DNA from: Mactromeris polynyma
Lineage: Eukaryota; Mollusca; Bivalvia; Venerida; Mactridae
NCBI GenBank assembly: GCA_032209605.1
Contig: JASFXZ010000005.1
Span: 23,424,905 to 23,488,904, forward strand
DNA length: 64,000 bases
Direction: 5' to 3'
Part shown: piece by piece, positions 23,812 to 36,800 of the stretch
How the letters are laid out: each line of letters starts with the position of its first letter
Position numbering within the stretch: the first letter of the stretch is position 1
Translations under genes and position numbers: made by a program
Notes under the pieces: model-generated
Told to the model about the DNA's origin: nothing
Databases searched by the model: none
Seen by the model: the letters and a program-made list of their open reading frames with translations, nothing else

Positions 23812-25420
23812 TATGATGTTATATGGAGATGATATTGTCATATTTGGTAAAACGAGCTCTGAGTTGCAAGCTTGTTTAGATGTTCTGTCAATAAATGGAA
23901 ATTAGTTGTAAATACAAGCAAAAAAAAGTATTAATCTTTAAGAAGGGAGGTAGAGTTTCACAAAATTAAAATGTTTACTACAATAATATTCCTGTAGAAA
24001 TAGTCAGTAAGTTATGTTATTTAGGTATTGTATTTACACCCGGTGGGTCTTTCTCTGAAGCCCAAAATACCCTATCTGGCCAAGCATTAAAAGCTATTTT
24101 TATCACGAACAAACACTTGTATAAGTTTACGAATTTAACAGTGAGTCATAAACTGGATATCTTTGATAAACTAATTACACCCATTTTAAACTATGGGAGC
24201 GAGGTTTTGGGATTTATAACTGGAAACGCTATTGAACGTATACATCTACAATTTTGTAAAACTATTTTAGGAGTGAAGAAAACAACACAGAATGATTTTA
24301 TTTATGGAGAACTTGGTAGGCTTCCTTTTATTTTTTCGAGATATTTCATTATAATAAAATACTGGATAAAGTTAATGCAACTAAACGAGAACAAATATAC
24401 GAAAAGGGTATACAGTATGTTAAAATATGATATTGATAATTACCCAAACCAAAAAAATTGGTGTTCATTATTGCGAGATCTTTTATGCAATTTAGGCTTC
24501 CATGATGTTTGGGTTTTTCGAACTGTAGGAGACACTAAATTATTTTTGAACTGTATTAAACAGAGATTAAAATACCAATTTATTCAAAAATGGAATGGAA
24601 GGTTATAAGAATCAAGTAGGGCAAATCTTTATAAACATATCAATTTTTTTCGATTTCAACCATATTTAGATATTTTGAATATTAGAAAATTCCGCATAAG
24701 TCTTACAAAATTGAGAGTTTCCTCACATAGGCTAAGTATTGAATCGGGTAGATGGACAAAACCAAATCCCACACCACTAGCTAACAGACAGTGTAATTTA
24801 TGTCATATATTAGAAGATGAGTACCATTTTATATTTGTGTGTAATTTATACATTGAGATACGGAAAACAAATTCTGCCTATCTATTACAGGAGACGTCCG
24901 AACATGTTCAAATTTATAGAACTTATAAAAACTGAAAACAAAACTTTGTTAACAGAATTAAGTAGTTACATTTACCAAGCATTGACAGTGAGAAATAATT
25001 TAAATTATAATGCATAAATAGTCTTTATTATATTTACAGATGACTTATTTGAAATAACTTGTCGTAGTACTGATATACATGTTGTGTTAATGTAATATTT
25101 TTGTATTTGGTGATGGGTTGATGTGTTCTTTATTATCAAAATTATATTATGTATATATTAGGCTCCAAGTCCCTTTCTTATCCGACATTTAGTCTCGGTA
25201 GGACATAGTCATAAGGGAATTTAGTTTGTCTCTTCATGATGATGTTCAATATCAGTCATGAAGTTTTACATACATGTATTTGCTAGACTGTTATTGTTGT
25301 ATTTTGTTTGTGACTGTGTATGTGTATTTATAAACTGTTTGTGACTACCTGTTTACCTGTTTATAATGTTTACTATGTATGTTATAGTCGCATGGGTTTA
25401 TGACCTTCTCGATTTGAAAA
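23812..25420 (+). pseudogene. 3' part of a non-LTR retrotransposon (decayed reverse transcriptase)
   Basis: Begins at the reverse transcriptase catalytic motif MMLYGDDIVIFGKTSSELQ, a variant of YADD, then has in-frame stops and a shift before CYLGIVFTPGGSFSEAQ. It continues as a 163-codon open stretch (24117-24608) and an 86-codon stretch (24675-24935) with the C-terminal knuckle CNLCHILEDEYHFIFVC. The 5' part with endonuclease is missing (5' truncation is usual for LINEs), and the start abuts the truncated 2.2-kb repeat. The 3' UTR probably runs to about 25420. The clade is not assigned. Confidence 0.8.
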
Positions 25421-25435
25421 AAATACAACTTGTCA

Positions 25436-25581
25436 AACTTAATAACTCAAATTCGCGAATTTCACTTAAGATTCGTGTTACCACTTATTTATAAATGCAA
25501 TTTTGACTTATAGATGTAAGTGGTAACACGAATCTTATCTAGTTGACCACTTATTATGTAACTTAATAACTCAAATTCGCG
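25436..25581. repeat. Inverted repeat enclosed by a direct repeat
   Basis: A 22-bp word (AACTTAATAACTCAAATTCG plus CG) occurs at 25436-25457 and 25560-25581. Between them, 25467-25487 and 25517-25537 form a perfect 21-bp inverted repeat (AAGATTCGTGTTACCACTTA on the left) with a 29-bp loop. No coding capacity. The stem shares AACACGAAT with the MITE at 46174-46385. Confidence 0.85.
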
Positions 25582-25582
25582 T

Positions 25583-26036
25583 TTTTGATTATTGATTAAA
25601 ATGTACACCACTTTATACTAATTTCTAGTTAAGAATATTCACCACTTGGAACATGTAATGCATGGTACAAACTGTACAAAGGCATATCATGCACCATAGT
25701 ATATGCATTAACTATATATAATAACGTGTAAAAGGCCATGGTAACACAAGTTTTCGGACGTTTGACTATTCCGTACGATAACAACAGAAACTGTTTTACT
25801 GTATAAGATAACTACATACCTCGTAATCCACAACAAATCACTAAAACATTTACCCACATAAAATTCATATCTCTTTGATCGGATAAATCCACAGATTATT
25901 GTGAGTCAGTTTTTTATAAGTATATAGTCAACATGGAATACTAAGGAAAATAAAGACCACTCGAGCTTATTGTTTATAATACAGTACAGGAAGTGTTACA
26001 TTCTTAATTTCACATTTAGTCCGCTTCCAAAGTCCA
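25583..26036. repeat. 450-bp dispersed repeat, copy A
   Basis: Almost identical to 54471-54932 (few substitutions plus about 10 bp extra in copy B). No ORF or terminal repeat was recognised; unclassified. Confidence 0.85.
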
Positions 26037-29000
26037 ATAATAGCTTTTAAATTATTTCCAGCACATTATACATACCTATATAAATTTGATTCCAGCATAC
26101 TTGCCATTTGATAAATATGTTTAAATAAATTGATTTCTGACCTAAGTATCCCCTAATACGGTTACCTTCACAGACAATTTGTGGATTTGTTGAGATCTGA
26201 CGTCATTTTGTATTGTCAATGATTTTAGTTTCTTATATTCGTTGCAAACTGGAGAAACAGACAAGAAAAATATGTTGTTCATGTTAATGATGCACAGTTC
26301 CATATATTCATAATGATGATGTTAGGATTAGAACAATTAATTATCTTAAACATACCAATCTACTGAATCCTTATTGATGTTAAGGATTTATACTTGTATA
26401 CTGTGAATACTGAAGAATTGAGTTTTACAGAAAGGGGTGTGACGGTTTAATATATTGTAAGGCAATACACAATTGTGCTAATAATGTTTCTAAGACACTT
26501 GAGAGCTGTGGAATAGAGCAGTATCTGCTGTTGTTAACAGACAAATAAACAAGAAAATGAATTATGTCTTTTGCTATTTGAATACTTAACCTGGTTGCAT
26601 TACTTAAGGCGGAAATCTTTCGTTAATAAACCATTGTTTGTGTTATTTTGTTTGTACCTCAAAGTGCATCAGGTCAGTTACACAGTCGTTAATCCGGCAA
26701 TTTGTTCATCGTAAATAACGCAATGTATGTCATTAAGTAAGTAAGACAAATTCCCATCTACATATGTTACTAAATGCTTCATTTAAAAAGATAATGTCAT
26801 GGAATGCATATGAAATATCAATGAACAGGCGTGTGCCAACTCCAGATTTGTACTTGCTTTGTTCGGATATATGTCTGAAAGCAGTTAAATTCATTATATT
26901 GCTGTCATTGCATATTTTTTTTTAAATATACCGACTTTTTGATAGATTATTTTTCAGAGTTGCTATCATGTAGTGTAATCTTGATGACCCTGATAATAGC
27001 ATTGTATTCTGACAGTCGAGATGTTTGCCAGGGTACTAGATGAAATATAAGCAAGTACCATTGACGGACTATTTTTTTTCAAGGTAGATGAATCTGTTTG
27101 AATCAAGGTTTGGCTTGCACCAGTGGAAAGTTTAGAACAGCTAGTTTTTACAATTTGTCCGCTCCCTAAATTGCTAATAAAAAAATAAGAATTTACATAT
27201 ATTCGTACATGTAACTTGAACTATTGTCTAATTTAAACTTCAGTATTTCTGTCATTAAAACAAATAATTGCCATCATTCAAGATACATATTATGACTTCA
27301 TTGCAGGTTTAGGTAACAGTCGACAAATTGTAGAAGTGACAGAAAACCAAGGGGGACAAATACTGTCACTTTGAAGCAACCTCCACGCAGCGGTTGTCTT
27401 CCCTTGCAGTACAGCAATAATCATCTCCGATAACTATAAGGGGAAATCACTGCGTAGGAGATTGACTTTGAAGTGATTGTAATATAACTCGTATCCCGGA
27501 ACCAACTGGTACTGGCGTTGGACAAACGAATGCATTTTAAAGCGGACACATTGCTACTGAATGTACGTTTTTTGTAAATAATAAATTAACTAACTATTGT
27601 ATTGTATCATAGTTTCGGTAGTTTTCTGTAGTTGGTAGAAAAGGAAGGAGACATTGTTATATGACCCATTACGACCTTAAACAGATCAATGATTCCAAAT
27701 AATATTACTGACAAGGGTTATAACCACAAAATACATTTACCACCCAAGTTCAAGTCATTGGCCGTTAGATTTTTAATATTGAACACAATTCAGACTTACA
27801 ATCCACTTCCAATCAACAATAACACTTTAATAGTTTACATCACAAAATTCCATAAATCCACATTGAAACGTGCAGAAAATGTCAGTTTTGTTTACTCTAT
27901 CGAGAAGTCGCAATATCAAATGACGCATGTAAACGTACGTTGTTGCATTGTCGTTCGTTTATTTTTTACAGACGGGAACACAGTAACATTATATATGGAC
28001 TCATTGGTTTTGACTTGGATGTCTGTTTTAGGTACAAATAGGTCATAATACAAATGCACACCATCTCTCCATCGTACCAGTCTCTTTTGGGTTGCAGTGC
28101 TACGTCTGGAGAGGTGGAGCTAAATTGAAAGTTACGTGATAGGGAGGGACTTTACTGTCGTAGAACACTAGAGTGCATTAAATAACAGTGTGATAATTAG
28201 ATACCCGGACTGTTAGTTACTGCACTGTTGACAAAATCGACATTTCATATCAATATTTTACCAGGATTGGTTCAACATTATCGGGTTCACAATCGCGACC
28301 CATTCTACGTTTTATTTGATCGATGACATTTCTGGGCGTTTTCAATTTCATATCCTCGGTGTTTGTCATTCCTGCTTATTTGCATACATCAGGGACGTCA
28401 CATACAAGATAACATACATAATATCAGAAGGAATCCAACGAAACAATACTTCAAGGAATGAAATATGGGGTGCTAGGACTGGCCTAACTTGAAATTTGCT
28501 TTCTGTACTCTCGATATAATGGACTTGCTCTGCATTCATCTAAATTATTCACGATTTCAACTTCACGAATTCAATCTTTCCTAGGAGTGAAATAAGGAAG
28601 TGTAAATGTCTCCAACGGTCTTTCGTACAGTTATGTGTAGATGTATCCATTTATAAGTCACTTTGCTTCCTTAATGTTTGATAACAACAATATCATTATA
28701 TACTTTCAGATGGTGGTGCTTTTGTCTGTTGAGTGGTTACAAATTGTGCATCATTTGTTCGTTAAGAGGTAGTTTCATGTTTAGATTGTATTTCGAAATT
28801 GAGGAAGATTATGTTCTGCTTGATAATTTGTATTAATAGTATTGTATTAAATATTAATCATCACTAAAATGTCCTGAAAGGGTGTGGCTTGTCTCATAAA
28901 TTATGATAATATTTGATATTAGGTCATTACCAATAATACTCGGTTGAGAAATAAAAAACTATACAGCATGCGTATTTACATAGATAGATATATTTATTTG

Positions 29001-30413
29001 CGTATTGAACACTGAAAAGTATTTTTTACAAAGCAGCAATAATCATTTTTACAGTAATAAGCATCGTGACAAATGGCGAGACATGTAATTTAGGTTTGTG
29101 AATTTTAGAAATTTCATTTTTTCGAGATATAAATCATGTTTTTGTTTATTTGTTTTCTAAGTAGACATAAAAGATTACAGAAATTTTACATGTGTTCTTT
29201 TACATGCGTTCTCGTGGAGACAGTTTATGCAATATACCGCAATATTAAGGCATATATTACATATAACAATTATAGAACAACATATTTAAGCCAAAATAGT
29301 ATGACAGATAATTATTATAATGCAATACAACATATTGTTGAGCCATACAATTCATGAGCATATATATTTACTCATACATACACATACATACGCACACTAT
29401 AATACAATTGTACTTTGTAATTGGCAACTATGCGTTTTGTCGTATGTTTGGAAAGGAATACACTGTACATGTAACTTATCAATTGACTGACATTGTTTAC
29501 ACTCATGCTGTTCTATACCTAAAGCTTTCAAACACCAAACTTCATGCAGGATCGTATAAAACATACATGCATATATTTTCTTTTTCCACGTAGAAAGATA
29601 ATGAGAACCAGTAATAAACAAGAAATATCTTGAACAACATAAAAAATGCCGAGATGTTATATGACTGCTGGTGAATTTACCGAAATTCAGTGGAATAAGA
29701 ATTGTGCCGGCAATTGTTTTTTATGTGGATTTGAGTTTATTTACCCTCGCCACCGGGATATCCCATATGGGCGAGCACTTTTTTTTATTTAATACCGATG
29801 ATATTTATATCCATCTGTTGAAAGTATATACGGATGAACACTCAGTAAATGGCCATACATGAAAAACAATATACTGTCTGGTAAGGGTAACACAAAGAAC
29901 GCGATAACTACGTTTGAGCAAGTTTAATTCGATTCTAGTCAAGACTCTTCTAAGCTTATGCTAAAACACAGTAATAAATATGAACATGTCGATATTGTAA
30001 CCATAGTCGGTACTTGTTTTTAGTTTTATGGACCTAACCTGTTTGGCTGCAATTAATTATCAACCAGGACTAACTTACCCTTCCGTAAGCAGCTGAAAAT
30101 ATCCATACAAGAATCAGAGGTACATTAGAAATGACCGTACCAAGATGCCATGGAAGGAGTAGACCATACACAAAAGCATTACATCTTTTTTCAAAGAGCA
30201 TACAATACTACACGTACTCGTATGTCCACCTAGACATAACATATTTGTTACATGCCCAAGTGTATGTTCTGTCTCTATCTATAGTTTGTCCTAATACTTT
30301 TATGATTGCCATCTTCGTTGTGAGCTGGCTCAAAGGTATTATTATAAGTTACGTCTTAGTTAGTACAGCAACTGTTCGTTTGAGGCCTTGCGATCACTCT
30401 CTACTTGCATATT
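26037..30413. other. Long region without recognisable gene
   Basis: AT-rich sequence. Open frames of 60-119 codons (for example 27689-28048, 29136-29357) carry no domain and no convincing splice context. A short word around 29746-29780 (CTCGCCACCGGGATATCCC...GGCGAGCAC) is partly palindromic and has a degraded match near 17655-17693, probably an old dispersed repeat. Confidence 0.4.
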
Positions 30414-30899
30414 CTAAAATTTGTTTTGTAATTTATCGTAGACATCGTCATTGCTGACGCCAGTTTGCAAACCAGCTCTGTGGACTAATCGTACTTTCAT
30501 TGGTTTATTAAACTGAACACTATCGTAATCATTTGCCTCTGTGTTGATTTTCTCATTACATGTCCATTTATTGCCCCCTTCTGATCTACCCAGATATGAA
30601 TATTCGCCTAACAAAACTGCACATGCTCCGAGTTGATTATTTCTCATATGCGAATATGTGGGATCCTCAAATCGTCCACACGGCATATTCAGCCGATTGT
30701 ACACACATAGTCATCTTCAGCACTTGAAGGAGGTGGCTTAGGTAGCCATGTTGTTGTTGTTGTGTCATATTCCGTTTCTAGATCATCCTGTCGACTGGTG
30801 ACTCCTCCATCGCCACAGTGACCTACATATGCATTGTTTACGCCATCTTGTGGCCCCGCCCTTCTTCTTGACCTTTTAAGCTCTTTTCGTCTTAAACGC
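30414..30899 (-). CDS. WSC receptor, cytoplasmic tail exon with internal frameshift
   Basis: In the frame set by the transmembrane exon, it reads RLRRKELKRSRRRAG through GVTSRQDDLETEYD to DDYVCTIG and stops at TGA 30691-30689. The overlapping frame (30704-30414) stays open for 96 codons to TAG and reads as a natural continuation: YNRLN, TYSHM, EYSYLG, NDYDSVQF, NDDVYDKLQ. Removing one GT from the GTGTGT run at 30701-30706 would join the two. YxxL and YxxM motifs suit SH2-type partners (known for ITAM-like and PI3K sites; function here inferred). The shift could be a real null or short-tail allele, a polymorphism or a sequence error. Confidence 0.7.
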
Positions 30900-33800
30900 C
30901 TGTGAATATAATATGATTATCATAGAGAAATAAGAGCTCTCATATCATCTTAAATAATTGCTAACCTTTAATTTCTTAATGTTACCTTGTATTCTTACAT
31001 GTATATTTTGCATTCTGTTCTACACCTTTATTCGTTATACATAATTGGTATTGCGTGTCATCATTATCGATATATCTCAATGTCCCTGCAATGTGTTTTG
31101 TGGTGAATGTAGCAACATATCGAACTATATATCGTATTGGTCACTCTATGTTTCTGCTGCTTATTAGTTTAGATACAAATCTTAAATAGCAATGTATTTG
31201 CTTTGAACAACCATATTGTATTTTGGGTTTCAAAAGAGTGAGGCATGGGTAGGACCGAAGTTAATTAAGTTAATAAGTAATTTTTGTTTTAAAAATGTGA
31301 ACATATAAGAAGTGACCAAAAAGAAAAGAACGTATGAGTGTCAAATCTATATAAAGTCACATGCTAAAGCAAAAACAAAAATATAGTTGTTGTTCGAAAA
31401 TTTAACTTCAGTTTGACAAAATGAAATCTTACAGTTTTGAAACACGTAAGCAAATCACAATAATAAGGGCACGTAACTATTTAGCGTCTTCTAATAATCA
31501 GCAATCTCGTTCATTTAGTTAAAATTGCTATATCATAATATTTAGAATAAAAATAATTAAACGTAGCAATATTTCGCAGATAGTCTGACGGACGGGCGGA
31601 CAGACTAACAGACAATTGTGATCGTACAACTTCTGTGCAAAGTTATTTATATATATGATATAAACATTTAAATATACAAGAGAGAGAATAAGTTGCTACA
31701 GGGAACACCACATACATACGACAGTGCCTAAATCAAGTGTGTATGAAGTATAGGAAACCATTTCCATGTCGTTACATTAATAAAACGTTAAACTTGCACA
31801 CATTAAAATAGCACATAACGTACAAATTGCATGGAAAACAACTCACCTTGCTAACAGTACTGCACAAACTGCAATATTTACCAGCACAATCAAAATACCA
31901 ACAATTATTATTATTTCCACGCAGTTTGGAAGTAATGCCTCATCACCTATAAACCAAATATGTCCACGGTATTATTTCTGTTAATAAAATAGTTTCAACA
32001 ACAAATATCGAGAAGAAAATGTATTCAGACTTAATCAGTTTGGTACCATTAAACGCATGCCTGAGTTTGATTGAAGTCTGTAATAAGCATCAAGTCATAA
32101 TGTTTGCGAAGATATGGTACCACATTTGGTGTTATTATTGACAAATTAACTAACCTTTCAGTGTTATAGATGGTATAACATGTTCCTTAAATAGAGGCCT
32201 GTTATAATGTTTAATTTCGAGAATTGAACCAGAAACCGTCCATGAGGAAGTTTTTCATCCCATCACAATTACACAGCAACAGCTGTCCGATATTTATCTT
32301 TAGAACGCAATAATGTGTTTTGTAACAGTTGTCTGAATATATCTACCACTATCGATTATTTGTTACAACAACAAAATATCCAAATATAACTGTCAGGTCA
32401 AAATTTAATCGAAGATACTAGTTAACTATGTCCACAGAAATGATAAATTGGGCCCGCCTAGTAACTTATATATCGGTCAAGCGCTCGACTGTTTATTTAG
32501 AGGTCGTTGATTCGAACCCCATTCGAGTCATATGTTATTCCCTGACAAGTTGTCTGAAGAATATACATACACACAAAGTCATTTGTCCTCCACTAATGTG
32601 GGAAAGTTGTCAGTTGCTGGCGGAGAAGCAGGCTTGTACTGGTTGGTTACTGAGGAGCACAAGATAGGTCAAATCACCGCCGTATATAAATGAAATACTA
32701 TTGAGAAAGGGCGTAACTCCCAAAATAAAGGATAAATTGTTTTATTACATCAATTGTTTTTTAAGTATGCCAGCAACATGATTCTTGGAGAAGTCCTATC
32801 TTATAAACCAATGCCATAGCTAATCACCTAAAAAGCCGAACAGCTCTGGTATTGTAAATTATTTTCATTGCCGCACCATATATACGCGAAATGTAGGCCC
32901 CACTTAATGTCTTGTTGTGAGACCAATGCGCAGATAAACAATTTGCAACAAACACAATTGGCCATGGTGATCCAGTTACCATGCATCCAGTGCATGAAAG
33001 CGATCCTCATCAAAGTTTGAGATGTAAAATGTTTGGAATATAAAAATGTCTTTAAATATGTAGAAACCATGAATAATACCTTTGCCTGATATACTTTCTG
33101 TAGTAGTGTCGTTTGAGAAATATTTCGTGGTTTCATCTATTGAAACAAGTGGACTTGTTGCTGTTGATACAACACACCAAAGTCAGATACGAATGTAATT
33201 CAATCACAGACATATATAAGAAAGGGCTTGTAACTATCAAACACGATAAAGGAGAGCTATGATGGACCTAATTCGCTCACCCGATATTGAGAGCTCACAC
33301 GCTTTATACATATAGGGAAAGAGATGAATGTTTTTGACGATTAAAATAATGTGAATAATCTTGGTAGATGGTCATTACAGCAGTAGCAACATTTGTGTAA
33401 AATATTTCAAAATTGGTCCGGTGGTTTCTGACGAATCATAAATAATCTGGACATTCTTAGTAGAAGTTCATGTAAAAGCCGGGGTTTGACAAATTGAAAA
33501 AAAACAGCCTAGATAGATGGTCACAAAAAAAACATTTTTGCAAATGCATTTCAAATGCGACGAGTAGTTTCTGACATTATTAAAGAAATTATACCTGCTA
33601 CATACACAGAATATAAACAAGCACCACTAGTTGCTTTGGGGACAATATGAAAACCTCACACTTGGTAGAGGGTAAAAGAAAGAAAATGTGTGGACATTTC
33701 AAATTCGGAAATGTTATAGACAAGATGACTTTTAAATTGTTCACTATATTACTGTACAGTCAGAGTGACCACACCCCCTCTAGAAGCATTGTTTTTGAGA

Positions 33801-36800
33801 AATCGGTATAATCTGGCCGATCTCGGTTGTTGGTCACCAAAGGATCATTTGTGGAATATTATCGTAGAACGGTTAGTTGCTGACAAGCTTTTCCTTTAAC
33901 TTGGCCATTTACCTAGTTTTTGGAGCAATGAAATATATTTGTAAACTTTTTTGTGGAAGAGGATGCCGGAAAAGTTCTGACCAATTTGATTACATTCTGC
34001 CATTGGTTAAGGAGATTTTGTTTGAAGACATATGTGAACGGATGGACGGGGAACGCGCGAACGGACGACGGATTGATGGAGAACGGACAATGACTGGTCA
34101 CAGAAGCTCAGTCTGAGCACATATTCAGGTGAGCTAAAACAGAATGGTTGTATATTATTCATAATTCCTTTATAAGCATTTGAAGACGATGTAGACCCTT
34201 CTCAAACCTAATGGGTACTTTATGCAATGCACGCATGCAAACACTGAAAGCAAAGTGTACAATTGTAAATGAAACTAATTTAGATAGACACGTTTCATCT
34301 ATTTCGTTTTTGTGACATTTCATAGAACTAAATCTTGTATTCTCAACCAGATATCAAACTCCATATTGCCCTAACCAGAAAGAATGGTGAGCCATACGTT
34401 TATGAACAACACTACAAATGAAAGCTGCTTACTTGAGTGAGTCTTGACTGAGGTGGAGTTTACGGTTGATGTCACACCTGGCGTTGTCGATGTTTTTAAC
34501 GTCGATGAAGTAGTAGATGTTGTGGTAGAGTGGGTTGTAGTAGTTTCTTGTGAAAAGAAAGATAACAATGTCGAATGTATTGTGAGTGTTTTGAGCGGTC
34601 ACTTGTATCTTTAGTTAGGAACATTCCATTTTCAGAAAAGATGTAAACTGATTATATTCGTCGAAACTCATGTAGCTCAGTCTTCCGTTCATTTATATGC
34701 TTTCTCGTTCTAAAGGTTAATATCGTGCAACCACTATAGCATTGAATTAGCTGAAATAGATGACCGTACGTATCCGAGTGTCAACGGACAATCACACAAG
34801 TAACAATTACCCATATATAAGGGAATATAACATATTATTGTAAAAATAAACTGACAGGTTACTAAAATTTTATTATGATAGCAAGAAATCTGTGAGAGGG
34901 TCTGGTTTATAAATCATGTATACTACTGATTACACCTGTGCATTTGAACGTTGAACCATAGATAAAGGCAATGATGTTCATATGTAGTAAAATTAGTACA
35001 TGCATTTGACTATAAGATACAATGATTGTACAACATGTACTGCAATATTTCGAATCTACGGGTTTTTATTATCAAGTTTTGTTGCAAGAAGTAACTGGGG
35101 CAATTTTGTCAGTATGATATTGTGTGGAATTTTAGTACGCAAATGGTAGTCAATACAATGAATCATCTAACATAGACGTTTTATCCACAATATTCAAATT
35201 ACATTTCCGTACTATTGCGTCAATGCTGTAATTCAGATACAAAGATTACATGGTACCTCATACCGACGTGTGCTTACACAAATAAATAAAAAAGTTGAGC
35301 AGGAAAAGAAATGTCACATACAAACCGCACAGCCGCCAAAATGCACATAGGGCATGAACATGTTTTGTCGGCAAAAACAGTTGCATGAAAAAGTGTATGT
35401 AAGGAGGATTTAACCTAATATGTCTATCCATACCTTGAACAAACGATACCAAAGTTCTCAGTTATAAAGCAGGGTATAACAAAGCACACCAGCATGTATG
35501 AAATTGATAATATGTATTGTAATATATTTAGTCCAAAAAAGAGTTAGAAACTGGCACCTGTGGGATATTTTATGAATCTTCAGAATAAATAGGTCAAATG
35601 AAGCAAGCATGCAGTTGAAAAAGATTGACTTTTGAGGGGTACACATTTAATGAGTAGGCACGAAATAATGAGAAATAGGCAACTTCATAACTACAGTTCT
35701 GTTGAAAAAATGAGGAAGTAAAAGTTCAAGAAATGACAATATTCATCGCGAGCAGATGACATTCGAAACTTGAATAATAGTCCTGTTTTCCAAATTTGCG
35801 ATTTCATTGCCTTTCGAATGACAATAAAGCTTTCTCCATAAAAAGGTTAATGACGCGTCAAAATTGTCCATACCAATTACCATATGCAATCAAATACCGA
35901 AGGCATTTAAACAAACCAATTGATTGAAGTAGGCCGTTTGAAAATATTGACTTTAAAATGATTCTATAGCATTTAAAATTTGCCGATGAAACGTTTTGAT
36001 TTTACTTCATTACTTTGTGCATCGTAAACTGTCATTGTTTCCGACCCTCCGCAAGTTTCACCTCCAATGGTTCGACCAGGACATTTCAATGTACAATCCT
36101 GTTTTGGCTGTCCATTTAGCCTTTTCATACAATAACAACGCACATACTGTGAATACATAGAAGACAGACGAGTGCTAATAAATTACTGAATTCAATCAAC
36201 AGTATTTCCAAAGAAGATAAAACCGAGCTATTGGCAAAGATATTCAGCCATTTATGAACACGAGAGTGTGACATTTTAATTCATATATTAAATAGAACAT
36301 ACACATTACCATTCTTTGTAAGATCACAGAGACAATTTTAATTTGGTAATATTTAAATGTAATTAGCTAGTTGAAATCGGTATACTTATATACATATAGG
36401 AAAGAGTTAAGCATATTCACACACACGGGAGTCCAGCTTTGTAATTCGATTTTCTTATCATTTTTGTTGCGATAAGTATATATAAGTTTTTACTGATTAT
36501 GTACATTACGGTAACTGTACCATTACCATAGCTGAACTCCGACAGTCCCTCCTTGAAGAATGGAATAATATTCCACGAATTAGACGTTTTTGGTCAAATC
36601 AATGATACAACTATGCCAGGAGGACATACCCAATATTAACGTCTGGTGCAGTCGAAGGATTTCTGTGTAACTACTCATACGTAAATTCTGTAGAAATCAT
36701 ACCAAAACCGTCGTTATCTTACCTTAGCAATTGATAAAAGCATTAGACAATTTGGCCAAATGTGTTCCAAGTTCAAATTTTGTGAAATTTAGTGCTAAAT

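Noticed and set aside
33877..34116. 79-codon ORF with MDGERANGRRIDGER
   Set aside because: Lies in a dispersed molluscan repeat whose GGACGG-rich end generates such peptides.
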